Shown here piece by piece: positions 33,426 to 41,171 of a stretch of 64,000 nt of DNA. The stretch spans positions 186,001 to 250,000 of the forward strand of contig NZ_BPQU01000003.1 in assembly GCF_022179445.1 (NCBI RefSeq), written 5' to 3'. Position numbers and translations under genes: made by a program. Within the stretch, counting starts at the first letter, position 1, and the number at the start of each line of letters is the position of its first letter. Source of the DNA: Methylobacterium mesophilicum. GTDB taxonomy: Bacteria; Pseudomonadota; Alphaproteobacteria; Rhizobiales; Beijerinckiaceae. The notes beneath the pieces are model-generated. The model saw only the letters and a program-made list of their open reading frames with translations. It was not told the DNA's origin and made no database searches.

Positions 33426-34238
33426 ATGAGTGCCACGCCCGCCACCGACGAGCTGCTGTTCACCACGGACGAGGCCGGGATCGCCCGGATCGTCCTCAAT
33501 CGGCCGCAGGCCCGCAACGCGCTGACCTTCGCGATGTACCAGGGGCTGATCACCTGCTGCGAGGCGATCGCCGCCGATCCGGCCGTAAAGGCGCTGATCA
33601 TCACCGGCGCCGGCGACAAGGCCTTCGCGGCCGGCACCGACATCGCCCAGTTCCGCAGCTTCGAGACCGCCGAGGACGCGCTGGGCTACGAGCGCTTCAT
33701 GGACCGGGTGCTCGGCGCCCTGGAGCGGCTGCGGGTCCCGACCATCGCGGCGATCGCCGGGGCCTGCACGGGTGGCGGCGCCGCCATCGCGGCGGCCTGC
33801 GACCTGCGGATCGCCACCCGTGACGCCCGATTCGGCTTTCCGATCGCCCGGACGCTCGGCAATTGCCTCAGCCAGGGTAACCTCAAGCGGCTCTCGGGGT
33901 TGATCGGGCCGGCGCGGGTCAAGGACATCATCTTCACCGCGCGCCTCGTGGGAGCCGAAGAGGCGCTGTCCATCGGCCTCGTCGGCGAGGTGGTGGACGA
34001 CCGCGCAGCCCTGACCGACCGGGTCGACGCCCTGGCGCAGCTCCTCGCCGGCCACGCGCCGCTCACCATGCAGGCCACCAAGGAAGGCCTGCGCCGCCTC
34101 GCCGAGGAGGAGCCCACCGCCGACGGCGCGCCGCATCCCGGCGATGACCTCATCCTGCTGTGCTACATGAGCCAGGATTTCCGCGAGGGCATGGAGGCGT
34201 TCCTGGGCAAGCGCACGCCGGACTGGAGCGGCCGTTGA
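33426..34238 (+). CDS. Enoyl-CoA hydratase/isomerase family protein lacking both catalytic Glu
   Basis: A 270-residue crotonase-fold protein. The oxyanion-hole features are kept (AFAAGTDIAQF near 67-76, ACTGGGAAIAAACDLRIA at 113-130). The two acid-base glutamates of classical hydratases are replaced: the GGGCE position is Ala120 and the QPE position is Ile140. It may therefore be another crotonase-fold activity (lyase, decarboxylase or thioesterase-like) or use other residues. It follows the CoA-transferase gene by 26 bases and overlaps nothing. ATG 33426 lacks a strong ribosome-binding site; the frame is open upstream only as a shadow. Confidence 0.85.
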   Translation: MSATPATDELLFTTDEAGIARIVLNRPQARNALTFAMYQGLITCCEAIAADPAVKALIITGAGDKAFAAGTDIAQFRSFETAEDALGYERFMDRVLGALERLRVPTIAAIAGACTGGGAAIAAACDLRIATRDARFGFPIARTLGNCLSQGNLKRLSGLIGPARVKDIIFTARLVGAEEALSIGLVGEVVDDRAALTDRVDALAQLLAGHAPLTMQATKEGLRRLAEEEPTADGAPHPGDDLILLCYMSQDFREGMEAFLGKRTPDWSGR

Positions 34239-34296
34239 ATGCCTGACCGCGTAGCGTTACATTCGCGCGGCACATGAGAGATACGGCCCTTCTGTT

Positions 34297-34512
34297 ATGG
34301 CGCTGTCCGAGTTCCCCCGTACCCGCCCGACGGAGCCCGATGCCCGAACAGGCGCGGGGGAGGATGCGGCTCGGGCTGAGACAGCGCGCCGAAATTTCGA
34401 GCGCGTCGCCGCGCTGATCGCCGCCGCAAACCCGCTGGACACCGACACGGACGCTGTGAGCGACCTCGACCTTCTCGAGGCTGCCACCGCGCTCAGCACC
34501 CAGAGGACGTGA
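34297..34512 (+). CDS. Small putative antitoxin of a PIN-domain module
   Basis: A 71-residue acidic protein with no recognised DNA-binding fold. It is helical by composition (ARRNFERVAALIAAAN) and ends in an acidic, Leu-rich tail (SDLDLLEAATAL). Its stop overlaps the start of the PIN-domain gene (GTGA), the tight coupling typical of toxin-antitoxin pairs, and its size suits an antitoxin. It does not match VapB/AbrB, RHH, Phd or HigA patterns by eye. No operator palindrome was found upstream. Function by association only. Confidence 0.6.
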   Translation: MALSEFPRTRPTEPDARTGAGEDAARAETARRNFERVAALIAAANPLDTDTDAVSDLDLLEAATALSTQRT

Positions 34513-35144
34513 GCGCAGGCATCGGGACTGCCGATGGCGGCCGCGCGCCGCCGCGATCGGTGCTGCGTATCTGTCTCGATGTGAATGTTTGGATCGCCTA
34601 TCTGCTGGCTCTGCAGCGCGGCCGAACCGGTACTGCACCCATGCGCTTGGTCGCGATGGTGCAAGCTTACGCAGCCGGAGACATATCCCTTCAACTGACG
34701 GTCTCGCGCGAGATGCTATGCACCCTCGAACGGGTGCTGAAGCGGCAGGGCCTGCCGGACCACCTCGCCGAAGGGTTTCCTCAGGTCGTCGACGGGTTGA
34801 TGCGCTGCGGTCCGGAACGGCTGCATCCGGCCGTGCTGACGGCGGGGCGCGACCAGCTCGCCATGACCGACCGCGAGGATGCGGGCGTGTTGGCCTTCTG
34901 CATCGCTGACCGGGTCGATCTGCTTGTCACCGACAACCTCGTGGATTTCGTCACGAACGACTCCGAGCGTCGCAACACGCAGCGCGTCGGCCGCTCGAAC
35001 GGGACGACCCGCCAGCTCTTCACCCTGCTCCATGAGCGCGCCGACGGTGTATCGCTCGTCGTGGCCCACCCGATCGATGCGGTTGCTTGGCTCGCGAACG
35101 GATGCCGGCCGAACCCAGGTTCGCTGCGCCAGCGCTATCCCTGA
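34509..35144 (+). CDS. PIN-domain protein, putative ribonuclease toxin
   Basis: A 211-residue protein starting with the PIN motif RICLDVNVWIAYL (Asp24). Later acidic positions are in the segment TDREDAGVLAFCIADRVDLLVTDNLVDF, supplying the remaining metal-binding Asp residues. It is longer than typical VapC (about 130-145) by a C-terminal extension (about 150-211, with TQRVGRSNGTTRQLFTLLHE). It starts with GTG at 34509, overlapping the small upstream gene. PIN domains cleave RNA, often tRNA or rRNA; whether this protein is toxic is untested. It resembles VapC-like proteins annotated only as PIN domain-containing. Confidence 0.78.
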   Translation: MSAGIGTADGGRAPPRSVLRICLDVNVWIAYLLALQRGRTGTAPMRLVAMVQAYAAGDISLQLTVSREMLCTLERVLKRQGLPDHLAEGFPQVVDGLMRCGPERLHPAVLTAGRDQLAMTDREDAGVLAFCIADRVDLLVTDNLVDFVTNDSERRNTQRVGRSNGTTRQLFTLLHERADGVSLVVAHPIDAVAWLANGCRPNPGSLRQRYP

Positions 35145-35160
35145 TGCGCCGGGCCGCCGC

Positions 35161-35628
35161 TCACCCCGGCTCCTGACAGACATCGACCCAGGCGGCACCG
35201 GTCAACTCGGCCATGCGGTCGGGGGGGATGCGCACGGCGCTGTTCGTGCTGCCGGCCGCAGGAAACACTTCGTCGAAGGCCTGGAGCGAGATGTCGCAAT
35301 AGACCGGCAGCGGCGCGGCAAGCCCGAACGGGCAGACCCCGCCGACCGGGTGGCCGGTGAGCGACTCGACTTCGCCGAGATCGAGCATCCGGACCTTGCC
35401 GCCGAACACGGCCTTCGCCTTCCTGTTGTCGAGGCGCGCGTCGCCGCGGGTCACCACCAGGGCGACTTGATCGCCGATGCGGATCGAAAGCGTCTTGGCG
35501 ATCTGCGCCGGGGCGACCCCGTGGCCGGCTGCGGCTTCCGCCACGGTCGCGGTGCTGGTGGCCAGCTCGATGACCGTGATGTCGGGCGCCTTGTCGGCGA
35601 AGAACGCACGGACCGTCTCAAGACTCAT
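35161..35628 (-). CDS. YbaK/EbsC family aminoacyl-tRNA deacylase
   Basis: A 155-residue trans-editing protein predicted to hydrolyse mischarged tRNAs (Cys-tRNA-Pro in YbaK). Conserved points are the active-site Lys in AQIAKTLSIR, the lid RKAKAVFGGKVR, and HPVGGVCPFGL, the YbaK/ProX signature. A helix starts the protein (MSLETVRAFFADKAPD). ATG 35628 has AGGACACC just upstream. The frame open beyond this start is not coding-like. It is convergent with the PIN gene, 16 bases between stops. Confidence 0.9.
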   Translation of the reverse strand: MSLETVRAFFADKAPDITVIELATSTATVAEAAAGHGVAPAQIAKTLSIRIGDQVALVVTRGDARLDNRKAKAVFGGKVRMLDLGEVESLTGHPVGGVCPFGLAAPLPVYCDISLQAFDEVFPAAGSTNSAVRIPPDRMAELTGAAWVDVCQEPG

Positions 35629-35910
35629 GGAAGGTGTCCTTCGAGTAACGCGGGTCGCGGCGAGGGCGGCCGGTAGATCAGCGAAGCATCCGGACCATCC
35701 GCGTCGCCGGTCATAGAGGATGCGAGCGTGGCCGAGAAAGCGCTGCGGTTCGACCTGCAGCCAACTGCGCGCCGAATCGGGATGCGCCGCTGCGAAGCGA
35801 CTATCTTTCGTGGCGGTTTGGGCGCAGGCTCGCCGCATTACCGGAAGAGCGGCAACAGGCTCCGGTGACTGAGGACGGCATGTCCCCGCCTGTGATCGGC
35901 GGACGAAAAC

Positions 35911-36123
35911 ATGGCAACCCTCCTCGCATTCCCGGCCACGCCGTCCGGCGCGGCGACGACCTATCAGGCCTACCGGTTCGCCGCGAACGGCAGCGTCCGC
36001 TCCACGGTCCCGGTGGACGCCCTGGACGACGACGCGGCCGAGCGCCACGCCACCACCCTGCTCGATGGTCACCGCATCGAGCTCTGGGCCCGCGGGCGCT
36101 TCATCGCGCATGTCAAACCGTAG
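35911..36123 (+). CDS. Small hypothetical protein (70 aa)
   Basis: An unnamed small protein of ordinary composition with no signal peptide or membrane segment. It reads like a single beta-rich domain (TYQAYRFAANGSVRST, then a helical ALDDDAAERHA segment, then HRIELWARGRFIAHV). Many alphaproteobacteria encode comparable 65-75-residue proteins, function unknown. ATG 35911 lacks a strong Shine-Dalgarno match but the codon bias is gene-like. Confidence 0.65.
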   Translation: MATLLAFPATPSGAATTYQAYRFAANGSVRSTVPVDALDDDAAERHATTLLDGHRIELWARGRFIAHVKP

Positions 36124-36182
36124 GCCATCGCCGCCGCGACCGCTCCGTCACGTCACCCGTCTTGAACCCAAGGATCGACCGC

Positions 36183-36314
36183 ATGGCCTCCGAGAAGCAG
36201 CGTAGCAACCGCGAGACGAAGAAGCCCAAGAAGGCGGTGCCGAAGATTAATGCGGCGGCGCCCTCGCAGAAGAACCCCGTCTCCGCGGCCGTGAAGAAGT
36301 CCGAGGGACGCTGA
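36183..36314 (+). CDS. Very small Lys-rich protein (43 aa)
   Basis: A 43-residue very basic protein (ten lysines in its 43 residues, with ETKKPKKAVPK). ATG 36183 lies 59 bases after the preceding small gene and the two may be co-transcribed; AAGGATCG lies upstream as ribosome-binding site. Short Lys/Ala/Pro-rich proteins of this type are widespread in Methylobacterium-like genomes, often annotated as hypothetical. No function assigned. Confidence 0.55.
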   Translation: MASEKQRSNRETKKPKKAVPKINAAAPSQKNPVSAAVKKSEGR

Positions 36315-36811
36315 ATTCCGTCGGATCGGGCTTCGCGCGGCGGCATCGCTCTTCGCGCGACGCCGGCAGCGGTGCGAGGCGTGTCAATCACGTCTCGCAA
36401 GATCCGTTTGCGAGGGGCTTCCGATCGACGGTGCATTGAGCTTCGATCGTGACACGTCGTGGATTCCGGGCACCGCGGCGCGGCACCGGGATGACGGCGC
36501 TTGGCAGCTTCGATTCAGCCACCGCATGGAGAAAAGACAAAGCTTTTCCCACCCGCTGAAAAGATGAACATCCCAAGCTAAGTGATCCGGAGTCCCATCG
36601 GAAAGGCGACTCCCGCTGAATCCTGTGCCCGTACTGCCCGGCCCGATCGGTGAATCCGCCTGCCCGCGCGGGAGAAGAACTCCAATACGCTCAAGGGCTC
36701 GCGTGGACGTCCAGCCGACCCTTCCGAGCCCTGCAACGGCACGTCTTTTGGGACGGCCGGATGGGGTTGGAACAGCCTGGTCGAACCGACCCTAGACTCC
36801 CCGTCCCGGCG
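36315..36811. other. Non-coding gap with a half-copy of a dispersed repeat
   Basis: A 497-base region with no credible gene. The half-repeat at 36460-36495 is the only structured element recognised. It separates two unknown small genes transcribed towards each other. Confidence 0.5.
36460..36495. repeat. Half-copy (36 bp) of the 112-bp dispersed repeat
   Basis: TGGATTCCGGGC...CCGGGATGAC corresponds exactly in length to the right halves of the copies at 22034-22069 and 46027-46062; the left half is missing. Confidence 0.65.
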
Positions 36812-37075
36812 TCACCCCTTCAACGGCCGCGCCTGCAGGATCGCCGCGCGCACGAACGGCCGCTTCAATTGCGTGCCGATATTGGCGCGCCCGACGAATT
36901 CCTGGGCACCAGGGTGGCTGCGCACCGCTTTGACGAGGTTCAGTCGGTGGCCGCTGCGGAACCGGTAGGGCTCGCCCACCGCCCCGGCGAGGAACGCCTC
37001 GACGCTGGCGTCGATCTCGTCCTCGGCGATCACGTTCGCCGTGTGCAGCATCTGGATGGTCTGAAGGTCGGTCAT
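36812..37075 (-). CDS. Small hypothetical protein downstream of TRAP genes (87 aa)
   Basis: An unrecognised 87-residue protein beginning MTDLQTIQMLHTANVIAEDE and ending with a basic RRPF-like tail (LKRPFVRAAILQARPLKG). It is helical by composition with no membrane segment. It lies 75 bases after the TRAP large permease on the same strand, so it may be the last gene of that operon, although the start (ATG 37075) has no strong ribosome-binding site. Function unknown. Confidence 0.55.
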   Translation of the reverse strand: MTDLQTIQMLHTANVIAEDEIDASVEAFLAGAVGEPYRFRSGHRLNLVKAVRSHPGAQEFVGRANIGTQLKRPFVRAAILQARPLKG

Positions 37076-37150
37076 CCCGGATAGATAGGGCAGCGGCGCC
37101 GGTCACGCAGCCACGATGACCGGCGCTGCCGTTGGCTTGGATGTCCGGCA

Positions 37151-38503
37151 CTACCGCGTCGTCGCGAGGAGCAGGTCCGGCAGCCACATGGCGATGCCCG
37201 GCACTAGGCACAGGATCAGGATCGCCACCGCCATCAGGATCACAAAGGGCAGGGTGCCCCAGATGATGTCCGAGAGCGGGATGTCGGGGGCGATGTTCTT
37301 GATGACGAAGATGTTGAGGCCCACCGGCGGGTGGATCAGCCCCATCTCCATGGTGATGGTCATGACCACGCCGAACCACACCAGGTCGAAGCCCGCGGCC
37401 TTGAGGGGCGGCAGGATGATCGGGGCGGTCATCAGGATGATCGAGACCGGTGGCAGGAAGAAGCCGAGCACGATCACCAGGCCGAGGATCGTCACCAGCA
37501 GCACCCACGGCGAGAGCTGCATCGCCACGATCGCGGCGGCCGCCGATTGCGACAGGTGCAGGTAGCTCATCACGTAGGCGTAGAGCAGCGACATCCCGAT
37601 GATCAGCATCAGCATGGTCGATTCACGCAGCGTCGCGATCAGGATCGGGCTGACGTCGCGGAACCGCCACACGCCGTAGATCGCGGCGATCAGCCCGAGC
37701 GCCAGCAGGCCGCCGAGACCGGCCGTCTCCGAGGGCGTGGCGTAGCCGCCGTAGAGCGCCACCATCACGCCGGTGAGCAGCACCACGAAGGGCAGCACCC
37801 GCGGCAGCGTCGAGAAGCGCTGGGCCATGCTGTACTGCTCGTCGGCCAGGATCGGCGAGGCCGGCCCGCCGCGCTCCAGCACCGCCTTGGCGGCGGAGAA
37901 TTCCGAGCGGAACCGGTACATCGCCCAGGTCGCGAACAGGGCGACCAGCAGCAGCCCCGGCCCGATGCCGGCCAGGAACAGGCGCCCGAGCGACTGCTCG
38001 GAGGCCACCGCATACAGGATCATGGTGATCGAGGGCGGCAGCAGGATGCCGAGGGTGCCGCCGGCCGCGATGATCCCGGCGGCGAAGCCCGGAGAGTATC
38101 CGCGCTTGCGCATCTCCGGGATGCCGGCCGAGCCGATCGCCGAACAGGTGGCCGGGCTCGAGCCCGCCATGGCGGCGAACAGCGCGCAGGCGAAGACGTT
38201 GGCGATGCCGAGGCCGCCGGGGATGCGGTGCATCCAAGCATGCATCGCCGAATAGAGGTCCTGGCCCGCCCGGGACCGCCCGATCGCCGCGCCCTTCAGG
38301 ATGAACAGCGGGATCGACAGCAGGGTGATCGAGGCCATCTCCTCGTAGACGTTCTGCGCCACCGTATCGAGGGAGGCGCTCGGCATGAACGCGACCATGA
38401 AGGCCAGCGCCACCGCGCCGAGCGCGAACGCGATGGGGATGCCCGACAGCATCGCCCCGAGGGTGGCTCCCGCATACAGGAAGCCGATCGCCGCCGTGCT
38501 CAT
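37151..38503 (-). CDS. TRAP transporter large permease (DctM)
   Basis: A 450-residue, about 12-segment membrane protein of the DctM family, the sodium-coupled channel of TRAP importers. Characteristic segments include SIPLFILKG, AMAGSSPATCSAIGS, FAAGIIAAGGTLGILLPPSI, GYATPSETAGLG and the C-terminal GLIHPPVGLNIFVIKN. The start ATG at 38503 overlaps the dctQ stop by one base (TGATG). With its P and Q partners it would import a C4-dicarboxylate, keto acid, sugar acid or similar anion. Confidence 0.95.
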   Translation of the reverse strand: MSTAAIGFLYAGATLGAMLSGIPIAFALGAVALAFMVAFMPSASLDTVAQNVYEEMASITLLSIPLFILKGAAIGRSRAGQDLYSAMHAWMHRIPGGLGIANVFACALFAAMAGSSPATCSAIGSAGIPEMRKRGYSPGFAAGIIAAGGTLGILLPPSITMILYAVASEQSLGRLFLAGIGPGLLLVALFATWAMYRFRSEFSAAKAVLERGGPASPILADEQYSMAQRFSTLPRVLPFVVLLTGVMVALYGGYATPSETAGLGGLLALGLIAAIYGVWRFRDVSPILIATLRESTMLMLIIGMSLLYAYVMSYLHLSQSAAAAIVAMQLSPWVLLVTILGLVIVLGFFLPPVSIILMTAPIILPPLKAAGFDLVWFGVVMTITMEMGLIHPPVGLNIFVIKNIAPDIPLSDIIWGTLPFVILMAVAILILCLVPGIAMWLPDLLLATTR

Positions 38504-39192
38504 CACTTGACCCTCGCGTCGACGGTCCGGCCCATCGGATCGGGCCCCTGGGGGGTGACCCCGGGCGCGTCGCGCATATCCTTGTTGACGTCGGCGCCGA
38601 TGCCGATTTTCGGCTTGGCCCAGCCCGCCGCCCGCGGCCCGTAGACCAGAGCCTCGGCGATCTGCAGGATGAATTGCAGGCACAACAGGCTCATGCCGGC
38701 GGCCATCAGCGTGTAGGGGATCCAGAGCGGGGGACCCCAGGTCGATTGCGAGGTCTGGCCGTCGATCCAGGCCTCGTGGTCGAGAGACCAGCTCTTCCAG
38801 GCGAAGAACAGGCAGAACATCAGGCTGATCACGTCCACCAGCAGCAGCCGGACCCGGTTGACCGCCGGCGGCAGCAGGCCGGTCAGCGCCTCAATCGCGA
38901 CGTGGCCGCGCTTGGCCTGGACCCCGGCGGCGGAGAAGAAGGTCGCCCCGACGATCAGGAAGACCGCCATCTCGTCCTGCCAATCGGTGGGCTCCTTGAG
39001 CAGGTAGCGGACCACGACGCTGTGGCTCAGCACCAGGCAGGCGCCGACGAGGCAGAGCCCGCCGAGGCCGAGGATCACGCGGTTGATGCCGCGCAGCGCC
39101 CGGTCGAACAGGCCGAGCAGGCCGGGAAGGCGCGGCTCCTCGGCGCCCTTCGCGTCGGGCAGCGCGGTGGCGGCGTCGAAGCCGTGGCTCAC
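38503..39192 (-). CDS. TRAP transporter small permease (DctQ)
   Basis: A 229-residue DctQ-type subunit with four main hydrophobic segments (starting near 40, 78, 112 and 155 as judged by eye) and the pattern VRYLLKEPTDWQDEMAVF common to DctQ proteins. There is a longer than usual charged C-terminal tail (about 40 residues). It starts with GTG at 39192, overlapping dctP stop by 4 bases. It pairs with the neighbouring DctM protein in the membrane. Confidence 0.92.
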   Translation of the reverse strand: MSHGFDAATALPDAKGAEEPRLPGLLGLFDRALRGINRVILGLGGLCLVGACLVLSHSVVVRYLLKEPTDWQDEMAVFLIVGATFFSAAGVQAKRGHVAIEALTGLLPPAVNRVRLLLVDVISLMFCLFFAWKSWSLDHEAWIDGQTSQSTWGPPLWIPYTLMAAGMSLLCLQFILQIAEALVYGPRAAGWAKPKIGIGADVNKDMRDAPGVTPQGPDPMGRTVDARVK

Positions 39193-40211
39193 GCGACCTG
39201 CTCCGCCAGCTTCAGCAGCTCCGCGCAGCTCGCGTTGCGGCCTGCATAGTCCTTCCAGGCGGTCTCCCGGGCTAGTTCCCGCCACTGGCTCAGCGACTGC
39301 TCGTCGAGCTGCGAGACCTTGGCGCCGGCCTTGGAGAAGATCTGCTCGACCCGGGTGTCGTCCTCCTTCGCGCCGGCCTGCCCGAAGGCTTCGAGCTCGG
39401 CGCCCACCGCCATGATCAGGTCCTGCTGATCCTTCGGCAGGCCGGAGAACACCGTCTTGGACATCATGATCGGCTCGAGCATGAACCAGTAGGAGCGCTC
39501 GCGGCCCGAGGTCAGCGCCTTCGCGAGTTCTTCCAAACGGAACGAGATCAGGCTGGTGGACGAGGTGATCACCGCGTCGCACGCACCGGTCTGCATCGCC
39601 GCGTAGGATTCGTTCGACGGGATCGACAGGGTGGCGGCACCGGCCTGCTTCATCATCAGGTCCATCTCACGGGACCCGCCGCGGACCTTCATGCCCTTGG
39701 CGTCGGCCGGCGCGATCAGCCCCCGCTCGCGGCTGGCGACGCCGCCGGCCTGCCAGACCCAGGAGACCAGCACGATCCCCTTGGATTCCAGCAGCTCGGT
39801 GAGCTTGCGCCCCACGGGGGCCGACTTCCATGCGAGAGCCTGCGCGTAGGAGGTCACGAGCGCCGGCATCAGGCCGATGTTCAGCTCCGCGATCTCGCCG
39901 CCCGCGTAAGGGCTCGGATAGAGCGACATGTCGAGCGCGCCCTTGCGCATGGCGCCGAACTGAGCGTTCGTCTTCATCAGCGAAGAGCCCGGATAGACCT
40001 GGACTTCCAGGGCGCCCTTCGAGCGCTCGCCGACCGCCTGGGCGAATTTCCGGCACATCCGATCGCGGAAATCGCCCTCGTCGATGGTCCCGCCGGGGAA
40101 CTGATGCGACAGCTTCAGGACCGTTGCGGCCTGCGCGGCGCCGAGGCCGAATCTCAGGATGGCAGGCGCCGCGAGGGCGGCTGCGACCAGCGTACGACGT
40201 GTCGGCGTCAT
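39189..40211 (-). CDS. TRAP transporter solute-binding protein (DctP family)
   Basis: A 340-residue periplasmic binding protein. The N-terminus has a twin-arginine-like pair (R5R6) and signal peptide to about residue 28 (AAQA). The conserved Arg in KGMKVRGGSREMD (about 180) is the usual carboxylate-binding residue, showing that the ligand is an anion. It heads the P-Q-M operon and starts 196 bases from a divergent GntR regulator, which probably controls it. The ligand is unknown. Confidence 0.92.
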   Translation of the reverse strand: MTPTRRTLVAAALAAPAILRFGLGAAQAATVLKLSHQFPGGTIDEGDFRDRMCRKFAQAVGERSKGALEVQVYPGSSLMKTNAQFGAMRKGALDMSLYPSPYAGGEIAELNIGLMPALVTSYAQALAWKSAPVGRKLTELLESKGIVLVSWVWQAGGVASRERGLIAPADAKGMKVRGGSREMDLMMKQAGAATLSIPSNESYAAMQTGACDAVITSSTSLISFRLEELAKALTSGRERSYWFMLEPIMMSKTVFSGLPKDQQDLIMAVGAELEAFGQAGAKEDDTRVEQIFSKAGAKVSQLDEQSLSQWRELARETAWKDYAGRNASCAELLKLAEQVA

Positions 40212-40254
40212 GGCTCTCTCCCGCACCGCACACTTGGCGGCGTCCGTTTTTGTG

Positions 40255-40277
40255 CATCGCAATACTGATTTGCGATG
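40255..40277. promoter_or_regulatory. Palindrome in TRAP/GntR divergent control region
   Basis: Perfect 8-base arms CATCGCAA and TTGCGATG with a 7-base spacer, 44 bases upstream of the dctP start. An outer inverted pair, GTGCAT (40252-40257) and ATGCAC (40283-40288), encloses it. A nearby AT-rich patch (tgtatattttgtcaaca, 40301-40317) may be a second site or promoter. Likely binding site of the adjacent FCD-type GntR protein. Confidence 0.5.
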
Positions 40278-40407
40278 GTTGTATGCACGAAAGACGCTCT
40301 TGTATATTTTGTCAACACTGAAGCATATGTGACTGGCGGAACGTCGGACGGTGTTTCAGGAAGCCGACGCACGCAGCGCCCGTTGTCGGCGCAGAGGGAC
40401 CGGAGGG

Positions 40408-41061
40408 ATGAGCCACGCTCAGCGCTTGAGGCAGCGGATCGAGGACGAGATCGTCTCGGGCGACCTCGCGCTCGGGTCGCGCCTCGACGAGAATCAGCTG
40501 GCTTTGCGTTTCGGCGTCTCGCGCACGCCGATCCGCGAGGCGCTGCTGCAACTGGCGGCGACCGGCCTGGTCCAGGCCAAGCCGCGGCGGGGCGCCATCG
40601 TGAGCGCGCCGGAGCCGTACCTGCTGCTCGCGATGTTCGAGGCCATGGCAGAGATCGAGGCCGCCTGCGGCCGGCTCGCCGCCCGACGCCTGGTCCCTGA
40701 GGATTCGGAGGCCCTGCAGGCGGCACTCGCCGGCTGCAAGGCGGCGATGGCCCAGGAAGATACCGAGAGCTACTACGCCGAGAATTACGTGTTCCACACG
40801 GTGGTCTACCGGGCGAGCCGCAACGCCTTCCTGGCCGAGCAGGCCCTGTCGCTGCACCGTCGGCTTGCGCCCTACCGCAGGTTGCAATTGCGGGTCCGGC
40901 AGCGCCTCCCGCAATCGCTGGCCGAACATGAGGGCATCGTGGCCGCGATCCTGGCCGGCGACGAGGTCGCGGCGGCCGAAGCCCTGCGCAGCCACGTCAT
41001 CGTCCAGGGGGACCGCTTCACGGATCTGGTGGCCGGGCTCCGGACGCCGAGCGCCGCCTGA
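40408..41061 (+). CDS. GntR-family (FCD) transcriptional regulator of TRAP operon
   Basis: A 217-residue regulator: N-terminal winged helix (about 1-68, RLDENQLALRFGVSRTPIREAL) plus an all-helical FCD effector domain (about 75-205, with EAACGRLAARRL and AEHEGIVAAILAGD containing the family's metal/carboxylate-binding His). ATG 40408 has GGAGGG directly upstream. Divergent from dctP, so it probably represses or activates the TRAP genes in response to the transported acid. Belongs to the FadR subfamily. Confidence 0.92.
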   Translation: MSHAQRLRQRIEDEIVSGDLALGSRLDENQLALRFGVSRTPIREALLQLAATGLVQAKPRRGAIVSAPEPYLLLAMFEAMAEIEAACGRLAARRLVPEDSEALQAALAGCKAAMAQEDTESYYAENYVFHTVVYRASRNAFLAEQALSLHRRLAPYRRLQLRVRQRLPQSLAEHEGIVAAILAGDEVAAAEALRSHVIVQGDRFTDLVAGLRTPSAA

Positions 41062-41171
41062 GCGTGTCGCGCGGCCAGCTTAACCGTAAACCCCGGCGAA
41101 AATTGCTTAGCTTGCCGATCAGACTCGACTAGAAGTTGAGCTGCCGGCATGTTCGTCCCAAGAAATCGGGG

